From: Embleya sp040605455
GTDB lineage: Bacteria > Actinomycetota > Actinomycetes > Streptomycetales > Streptomycetaceae
Direction: 5' to 3'
Length of the DNA: 28,150 nt
Assembly: GCF_040605455.1 (NCBI RefSeq)
Contig: NZ_JBEXCV010000119.1
Span: 1-28,150 of the forward strand
In this document: positions 22,984 to 28,150 of the stretch, piece by piece
Position numbering within the stretch: position 1 is the first letter of the stretch
How the letters are laid out: the number at the start of each line of letters is the position of its first letter
The notes under the pieces: model-generated
What the model was told of the DNA's origin: nothing
What the model saw: only the letters and a program-made list of their open reading frames with translations
The model's database searches: none
Position numbers and translations under genes: made by a program

Positions 22984-23011
22984 TTGGCATATCGTATGTT
23001 CCACATACGAT
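22984..23011 (+). promoter_or_regulatory. MMPL promoter with embedded MarR-type operator
   Basis: TTGGCA (22984-22989), a 16-bp spacer and TACGAT (23006-23011) form the promoter. The palindrome ATCGTATGT (22991-22999), TCC, ACATACGAT (23003-23011) exactly fills the spacer and -10, so a bound MarR dimer would exclude RNA polymerase. Confidence 0.7.
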
Positions 23012-23038
23012 CCATCGACTCTACGGAAGGGTTCGGCG

Positions 23039-25294
23039 ATGTTCGCTGCCCTGGCCCGCCTGACCACGGCCCGACCCCGGCTCCTGTTGCTCACGGCCCT
23101 GCTCCTGCTGATCGGCGCCGGCCTGCTCGGTCGAGGCGTCGGCGATCACCTCCTCGGCGGCGGCGCCGTCGACCCGAACTCGGCCTCCGCCCGCGCCGCG
23201 AGCGCACTCGATCGCGACTTCCCCGGCAGTCGACCGAACCTGGTCCTGCTGATCGGCGCCGACCGCCCCCTGGACGCGCCCGAAGTCACCGCCCAGGCCA
23301 AGGAGTTGACCGACCGCCTCGCCGCCGAACCCGACGTCGGGGGCGTGGTCTCCTACTGGGCCGGCGGCGCTCCCACGCTGCGCACCGCCGACGGCCGGCA
23401 CGCACTGGTCCTGGCCCATATCCGGGGCGAGGAGACCGCCGCCTCCGACACGTTCGAACGCCTGGCCGGGCACTACCGCGGCGTCCGAGGAGCTTTGACC
23501 GTCGAACTCGGCGGCAGTGTCGCGGTGCGCCACGACATACAGAAGACCATCTCCGAGGACCTGGTCCGGGCCGAACTGATCGCGTTGCCGATCACCCTGC
23601 TGATCCTGATCCTGGTCTTCGGCAGCCTGGTCGCCGCCCTGCTGCCGCTCGGCGTCGGCATCCTGGCCATGGTCGGCACCAACGCCGTGCTGCGCCTGGT
23701 CTCCTCGGCCACCGACGTATCGGTGTTCGCCCAGAACCTGACCACCGTGCTGGGCCTGGGCCTGGCCGTCGACTACGGCCTGTTCGTGGTCCGCCGCTAC
23801 CGCGAGGAGCTCGCCGCCGGCGCCTCGCCGACCCGCGCCGTCACGGTGACGCTGAACACCGCCGGGCGCACCGTGGTCTTCTCCGCACTCACCCTCGCCG
23901 TCTCGCTCGCCGCGATGCTGGTGTTCCCGCAGTACTTCCTGCGCTCCTTCGCCTACGCCGGCATCCCGGTGGTGCTGCTCGCCGCGTTCGGCGCGCTGGT
24001 GATCCTGCCCGCGGCGCTGGTCCTGCTCGGCACGCGCGTGGACAAGGGCGACCTGCGTGCGCCGCTGCGCCGACTCGGCCGCCGGCTGCGGTCCGGCGAC
24101 GGGGCCGCGCCGACCGTGGTGCGCGAAAGCCGCTGGTACCGGCTCTCACAGGCGATCATGCGGCGGGCGCCGATCGTCGCCGTACTCACCATCGGCGTCT
24201 TGGTCGCACTCGGACTGCCGTTCCTGGGAGTGCAGTTCGGCACCGGCGATGACCGCCAACTACCGAAGTCGGCCGAGTCCCGGCAGGTCCAGCAGGTGAT
24301 CCGGGACCAGGTGGACGGCCGGCCCACCGGGTCGATCGAGATCGTGGTCGGTGCGGCGCAGCAGGCCGAGGGCACCGCCGACTACAGCGCCCGACTCTCC
24401 GCCCTGGACGGCGTGGCCCGCGTGGTCGGCCCGGCCGGCACCTTCGAACACGGCGCCCGGAGCGCGCCTGCGGGCCCGGCCGAAGCCGGCCGCCGCGCCG
24501 CCGGCAGCGCGTACATCTCGGTGGTACCCGCGGTCGAGGACCTCTCCGCCGCCGGCCAGGAATTGGTGCACGAGGTCCGGGCCGTCCCCGCGCCCGGGCC
24601 GGCCCTGGTCGGCGGACAGACCGCCGAGGTCGTCGACGCCAAACACGCGACAGGCAGCCGGCTCCCGCTCGCCGGCGGCCTGATCCTGCTCACCACGTTC
24701 GTACTGGTCTTCCTGCTCACCGGCAGCGTGGTGCTGCCGATCCTGGCGATCGTATTCGCCGCGCTGAGCCTGACCGCGATGTTCGGCGCCGTGGTGTGGG
24801 TGATCCAGGACGGCCACCTGTCCGGGCTGCTCGACTTCACCCCGACCGGGTCGATCGAGACCGCCCTGCCGGTGTTGATGTTCTGCATCGCGTTCGGCCT
24901 GTCGATGGACTACGGCGTGTTCCTGATCTCCCGGATCAAGGAGGAACACGACCGCACCGGCGACCACCGGAACGCGGTCGCCACCGGGCTGGCCCGCACC
25001 GGCGGCATCATCACCGCCGCGGCGTGTGTGCTGGCGGTGGTGATGTTCGCGATCGGCACCTCGCGGGTGACCAACACGCTGATGCTCGGCAGTGGTCTCG
25101 CGCTGGCCGTCCTGGTCGACGCGTTCGTGGTGCGCAGCCTGCTGGCACCGGCCGTCCTGGCCCTGACCGGCAAGGCGACCTGGTGGGCGCCCGCTCCGCT
25201 GCGCCGGCTGCACGAGCGGTTCGGCCTGTCCGAGGGCGGGCCCGTCGAGCCGCCGGCCGTGCCGAAGCCGCGTATCCCGGTGTCCGCGCCCTGA
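23039..25294 (+). CDS. MMPL/RND-family membrane transporter
   Basis: A 751-aa membrane protein with the duplicated RND layout of MMPL transporters: a first helix (about 14-33), an external domain (about 40-180), five helices (about 183-345), then a repeat of helix, external domain and five helices. Each half carries the characteristic helix-4 motif: GLAVDYGLFVVRRYREEL and GLSMDYGVFLISRIKEEH, whose Asp-Tyr pairs relay protons. ATG 23039 has GGAAGG 8 nt upstream. MMPL proteins export lipids or hydrophobic drugs; divergence from a MarR regulator favours an inducible drug or metabolite efflux role here. Length normal for the family. Confidence 0.93.
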   Translation: MFAALARLTTARPRLLLLTALLLLIGAGLLGRGVGDHLLGGGAVDPNSASARAASALDRDFPGSRPNLVLLIGADRPLDAPEVTAQAKELTDRLAAEPDVGGVVSYWAGGAPTLRTADGRHALVLAHIRGEETAASDTFERLAGHYRGVRGALTVELGGSVAVRHDIQKTISEDLVRAELIALPITLLILILVFGSLVAALLPLGVGILAMVGTNAVLRLVSSATDVSVFAQNLTTVLGLGLAVDYGLFVVRRYREELAAGASPTRAVTVTLNTAGRTVVFSALTLAVSLAAMLVFPQYFLRSFAYAGIPVVLLAAFGALVILPAALVLLGTRVDKGDLRAPLRRLGRRLRSGDGAAPTVVRESRWYRLSQAIMRRAPIVAVLTIGVLVALGLPFLGVQFGTGDDRQLPKSAESRQVQQVIRDQVDGRPTGSIEIVVGAAQQAEGTADYSARLSALDGVARVVGPAGTFEHGARSAPAGPAEAGRRAAGSAYISVVPAVEDLSAAGQELVHEVRAVPAPGPALVGGQTAEVVDAKHATGSRLPLAGGLILLTTFVLVFLLTGSVVLPILAIVFAALSLTAMFGAVVWVIQDGHLSGLLDFTPTGSIETALPVLMFCIAFGLSMDYGVFLISRIKEEHDRTGDHRNAVATGLARTGGIITAAACVLAVVMFAIGTSRVTNTLMLGSGLALAVLVDAFVVRSLLAPAVLALTGKATWWAPAPLRRLHERFGLSEGGPVEPPAVPKPRIPVSAP

Positions 25295-25300
25295 ACCGGC

Positions 25301-25340
25301 CGGGTGCCGGGCGGGCCGATTGCGGCTTGCCCGGCACCCG
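25301..25340 (+). terminator. First of two tandem hairpins after the MMPL gene
   Basis: Stem CGGGTGCCGGGC (25301-25312) with GCCCGGCACCCG (25329-25340), starting 6 nt after the MMPL stop. No T-run follows. Confidence 0.65.
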
Positions 25341-25344
25341 AGTC

Positions 25345-25382
25345 CCGGCCGGGCTTGAGAACACCTCATCAAGCCCGGCCGG
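25345..25382. terminator. Second hairpin, between convergent genes
   Basis: Stem CCGGCCGGGCTTGA (25345-25358) with TCAAGCCCGGCCGG (25369-25382), 10-nt loop. It lies between the MMPL gene and the convergent secreted-protein gene ending at 25401, so it probably stops transcription from both sides. Confidence 0.75.
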
Positions 25383-25400
25383 TGTCCGATGTCAACCGGT

Positions 25401-26867
25401 TCACCGGCGGTACAGCACCGCCTCCGGCGCCGCCGCGCTGAGCGTGACCGGCTTCGGGCGGACCGGCACCGCGCGCCCGGGCCGGTCGTCCCGGCCCAGC
25501 AGAAACGCCCGCTCGACCCCGTTCACCGTGATCGTGGAACCCGGGTCGACCCCGGCCACCGTACGAATCGCGACCACCTCGACGATGTCCGAGGCCCGCG
25601 TCCCGTGCGGGAGCCGTACCGTGGTCGCCGCCGGGTCGTCGCGCTGCAACGACCAGTCCACCCGCCCGCGGTCCGAGCGGTACAGCGTCGGGTCGCCCTT
25701 GATCCGCACGCCGATCGCGACACCGTTCCAACCGGCCGCGCCGGGCGGCGGCGCCGACGTGGTCTTGCGGATCACCGCGTACAGGTAGTCCTGCGGGTCG
25801 GCGATCAGCGTGGTGGTGTCGGCCGGCGGGTCGGCGACGACTCGGCCCTCGCGCCGTACCTCGGCGGTCATCACCGGGTACACCCACGGGTGGCGGTCCA
25901 CCATCTCCTCGCGCGCGGTCTTCTTCGGGTCGACCAACCGCTCGACCGCCGCTGGGGCGAACCGCATCGGGTTGTCCACGACGTCGCACAGGTTGTTGTT
26001 CAGCGTGCAGGTCTGGAGCAGCGGGTGGCCGTCCTCGTAGCGCCCGGCGAACAACTTCGTGCCGTGGTCGGGCGACTGGAAGTAGGCCGTGCCCGGCACC
26101 GCGTTGCCCCGTCCGTCCACCTCGACGCGGTAGGCCCACTCGATGTCGGTGGTGCGGCCCCAGCGGGCCATCAGCGCCGGCGTCGAAGTGCCGCCGTCCT
26201 CGTTCGTCCACACGATCGTGTAGGTCAGCACCCGGTGACCGGCGGTCGCTGCCGGGGCCTCCTGGTACCAAGCCAGCACCGGGGTGTCGGAGATCGCGTT
26301 CTGGAACGGGCCGGTCGCGCCGCCGGGCACGCCCGGGATGCTCCGCCCGTACAGCACCGGCGCGTTCGCGGCCACGGCGTGCTCGCGGTCCCCGGTGCCG
26401 ATGGTCTCGGTGCGCAGCCGCGAGACGCGCACCACCGACCCGGCCGGCGAGGACCGGTCCGCCGCGTAGCCCAGGGTCAGCTCGTGTCGACCCTTGCGCA
26501 GCGCGCCGAGCGCGAAAGCGCGCTCGGTGGGCGTGGCCCCGAAGACCACCACGTCGCCGGCGGGCCGCCCGTCGACGAGCAGTTGCAGCACCGCCGACTC
26601 CCTGCCCGGGGTACCCCAGTCGATGCCCGGCGCGGCGACCGTGAGCGTCACCAGGGCCTCGCCGTCGCGCCCGGTCCGAAACGGGACCACCACCGGGCGG
26701 CCGTCGCGGTACACCCCGAACGTGCCGTGCGAGCCCACCGATCGGTCCGACTCGGCGGCGTGCGCGGCCGGGACCGGTCCGGCCGGCGCGGCCGAGGCGG
26801 CGAGTACGACGACGGCGATCACGGATAGGCGCAGACCATGGGTACCAGAGCGAGCGAACACGAGCAT
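25401..26867 (-). CDS. Secreted protein of unknown function
   Basis: I do not recognise a family. From ATG 26867 the protein has 488 aa, with a signal peptide (basic start, hydrophobic LSVIAVVVLAASAA, cleavage near AHA at about residue 37). The mature part has no membrane segment and looks beta-rich; it contains TCTLNNNLCDVVDNP, with two cysteines eight residues apart (C-x7-C), which could form a disulfide. Tryptophan and Asp/Gly-rich stretches (FVYRDG-like, WTNEDGGTS) hint at carbohydrate-binding or jelly-roll folds, but this is speculation. The frame continues upstream to GTG 26984, where no ribosome site or signal is seen; the chosen ATG also lacks a clear ribosome site. It diverges from the gene at 27070. 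Confidence 0.8.
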   Translation of the reverse strand: MLVFARSGTHGLRLSVIAVVVLAASAAPAGPVPAAHAAESDRSVGSHGTFGVYRDGRPVVVPFRTGRDGEALVTLTVAAPGIDWGTPGRESAVLQLLVDGRPAGDVVVFGATPTERAFALGALRKGRHELTLGYAADRSSPAGSVVRVSRLRTETIGTGDREHAVAANAPVLYGRSIPGVPGGATGPFQNAISDTPVLAWYQEAPAATAGHRVLTYTIVWTNEDGGTSTPALMARWGRTTDIEWAYRVEVDGRGNAVPGTAYFQSPDHGTKLFAGRYEDGHPLLQTCTLNNNLCDVVDNPMRFAPAAVERLVDPKKTAREEMVDRHPWVYPVMTAEVRREGRVVADPPADTTTLIADPQDYLYAVIRKTTSAPPPGAAGWNGVAIGVRIKGDPTLYRSDRGRVDWSLQRDDPAATTVRLPHGTRASDIVEVVAIRTVAGVDPGSTITVNGVERAFLLGRDDRPGRAVPVRPKPVTLSAAAPEAVLYRR

Positions 26868-27057
26868 CCCCCGAAGCGCATCGGCGAGCCTGACCCGCCC
26901 ACCGTGGCCGGCCGAAGGTGCGCGGGCCAACCCCCATCCGGGCAAATTCCACCAACCGTCATCGCCGGGCCCCTGTCCCGACACGCACCGGCCACGAAAT
27001 CGGCGCCGCGGCGCGCCCGATGTCCGATTCGTTCAAGACCGGGCGTGGTGGGCCGGC

Positions 27058-27063
27058 TAGCGT
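27058..27063 (+). promoter_or_regulatory. -10 box of a probable leaderless promoter
   Basis: TAGCGT ends 6 nt before ATG 27070, so transcription would start at or next to the start codon. No ribosome site of usual spacing is present. This spacing is common for leaderless genes in actinomycetes. The -35 is poor. Confidence 0.5.
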
Positions 27064-27069
27064 CGAGGG

Positions 27070-28026
27070 ATGACGTGGATCACGAAGGACATGGTCGAGC
27101 GGGCCGAGCGCTTCCTGTGGACGTCCGGCCGGGTGTTGGAACAGCGCCGCTTCGCATACCTGTTCGGAGCAAAGGGTGCGGGAGCGGCCGGGCCGCCCGG
27201 CGACGAGCGAGCCGGCGTGCTGGACGCGCTGCACGCGTACCGCACCCCGGACGGCGGCTACGCCTACGGCCTGGAGCCGGACGTGCGGGGGCCGCTCCCG
27301 CAACCGGCCACGCTGCGTACCGCGATGCCGATCCTGGTGGAGACCGACGCGCTGCGCGGCGTCGAGGCGGCTCGGCTGTGCGACTGGCTGGCGAGCGCGG
27401 CGACCGAGGCGGGCGGAGTGCCGCCGGCGTTCGCGAGTCTGCGCGAGTATCCGCATCCACCGTGGCTGGTGGTCCCGGATGCGCCCGTCGCGGGCCTGAT
27501 CCCGACCGGCTGGATCGTCGGACCGCTGCTGCGCGCCGGGGTCGAGCATCCGTGGCTGTCGCCGGCGACGGAGTTCTGCCGGACCGCCGTCGAGGCACTG
27601 GGCACCACGCACCCGTACGAAGTGGAGGCGGCCGTGACCTTCCTCGACGGTCTGCCGGATCGGGCCTGGGCCCGGCGTCGGGCCGAGCGACTGGGCGAAC
27701 TGGTCCGGGAGCAGCGGCTCGTGCTGCTCGACCCGGCGCACCCGGAACAGGCCCGACTCGCGCCCGGCTATGCGGTGGGCGAGTACCACCTGCCGCACGA
27801 TTTCGCGCCGCGTCCGGACAGCGTGGCCCGGAGCTGGTTCACCGACGCCGAACTGCGGGTCGGTCTGCGCGCCTTGGCCGACGCCCAGCAGGAGGACGGC
27901 GGTTGGCCGCTGCGCTGGGCCGAATGGTCGCCTACCGTGCGGGCGGAGGCCCGCCCCGGCATCACCGTCGAGGCGCTGAGCACGTTGCGGGCGTACGCGG
28001 AGGCGGTGCCGCCGAGGGCCGGCTGA
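27070..28026 (+). CDS. Putative alpha/alpha-toroid (prenyltransferase/squalene-oxidase-like) protein
   Basis: A 318-aa cytoplasmic protein without signal or membrane segments. It has two QW-like repeats: YRTPDGGYAYGLEPDV near the N-terminus (about residues 57-72) and QQEDGGWPLRWAEWSP near the C-terminus (about 276-291), separated by helical pairs. This resembles the terpenoid cyclase/protein prenyltransferase alpha/alpha toroid. The catalytic DxDD of class II terpene cyclases is not seen, so a cyclase role is unlikely; it may be a binding or hydrolase-like relative. Probably leaderless from ATG 27070. Function unknown. Confidence 0.82.
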   Translation: MTWITKDMVERAERFLWTSGRVLEQRRFAYLFGAKGAGAAGPPGDERAGVLDALHAYRTPDGGYAYGLEPDVRGPLPQPATLRTAMPILVETDALRGVEAARLCDWLASAATEAGGVPPAFASLREYPHPPWLVVPDAPVAGLIPTGWIVGPLLRAGVEHPWLSPATEFCRTAVEALGTTHPYEVEAAVTFLDGLPDRAWARRRAERLGELVREQRLVLLDPAHPEQARLAPGYAVGEYHLPHDFAPRPDSVARSWFTDAELRVGLRALADAQQEDGGWPLRWAEWSPTVRAEARPGITVEALSTLRAYAEAVPPRAG

Positions 28027-28150
28027 GTGCATGCCGGCCGCGCCCGCGGTCAGGGGTCCCTACCTTGTTGATGGGCAGGGCGAGCCATTCGTAGGGTTCT
28101 CCCACCCAGAGGTGTCGGGTGTGGCTTTCAGGCGTCTGCCGATCGTGGCT
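28027..28150. other. Right edge, no assignable gene
   Basis: The last 124 bases follow the stop of the toroid-like gene. A minus-strand frame reads LWVGEPYEWLALPINKVG, which looks protein-like and could be the end of a gene lying mostly outside the window, but it has no stop nearby and I cannot identify it. Confidence 0.25.

Noticed and set aside
28050..28150. Partial minus-strand gene at the right edge
   Set aside because: The LWVGEPYEWLALPIN stretch looks protein-like, but no stop or family can be fixed in the visible bases, so it is not called as a gene.

Overview
The window is high-GC, densely coding DNA from an actinomycete. Four things point to a Streptomyces-like organism (Streptomycetaceae or close kin; genus not resolvable here): GTG and TTG starts, a secreted multidomain chitinase under chitin-type 12-bp direct repeats, a secreted M9 collagenase, and a resuscitation-promoting-factor (Rpf) type wall hydrolase behind a c-di-AMP riboswitch. 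I see no tRNA, rRNA, CRISPR array or insertion sequence.

Layout. 1-2806: a 7-bp tandem repeat, then two polar amino acid ABC permeases overlapped by a class-3 L-asparaginase. 2887-5604: CutC-family protein, a VOC/PhnB-like protein and an AraC-type regulator. 6025-11233: two divergent secreted degradative enzymes, a GH18 chitinase (-) with paired DasR/chitin-type repeats and an M9 collagenase with PKD and PPC domains (+). 11430-14994: the most interesting locus. Two small genes on the minus strand (56 and 57 aa, outside normal gene-finding size) encode paralogous peptides with a near-identical leader and six cysteines in conserved spacing. The second is coupled by a TTGA overlap to an ABC exporter without a peptidase domain, which is coupled by GTGA to an S26 signal peptidase. 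A membrane-anchored thioredoxin-like protein (CRAC active site) diverges from the same control region. I read this as a self-contained system that makes, exports, trims and oxidises disulfide-rich peptides.

15217-17957: a GNAT-AAA ATPase fusion, an aldo/keto reductase and a small unknown gene. 18066-19050: a decay scar with an apparently split and inverted spherulin-4-like remnant abutting a frameshifted glcD-type FAD oxidase remnant. 19474-21169: promoter, c-di-AMP riboswitch, Rpf-LysM-M23 hydrolase and a textbook terminator. 21219-25382: secreted glycerophosphodiester phosphodiesterase, then a MarR regulator diverging from an MMPL-family transporter across a short operator-rich gap. 25401-28026: an unrecognised secreted protein and an unrecognised protein with an alpha/alpha-toroid (prenyltransferase/squalene-oxidase-like) signature.

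How the genes may work together: permeases plus asparaginase for amide or amino acid use; chitinase, collagenase and phosphodiesterase for polymer scavenging; Rpf-M23 for wall remodelling under c-di-AMP control; MarR-MMPL for inducible efflux; and the peptide locus as a dedicated secretion pathway for small disulfide-bonded peptides of unknown activity.
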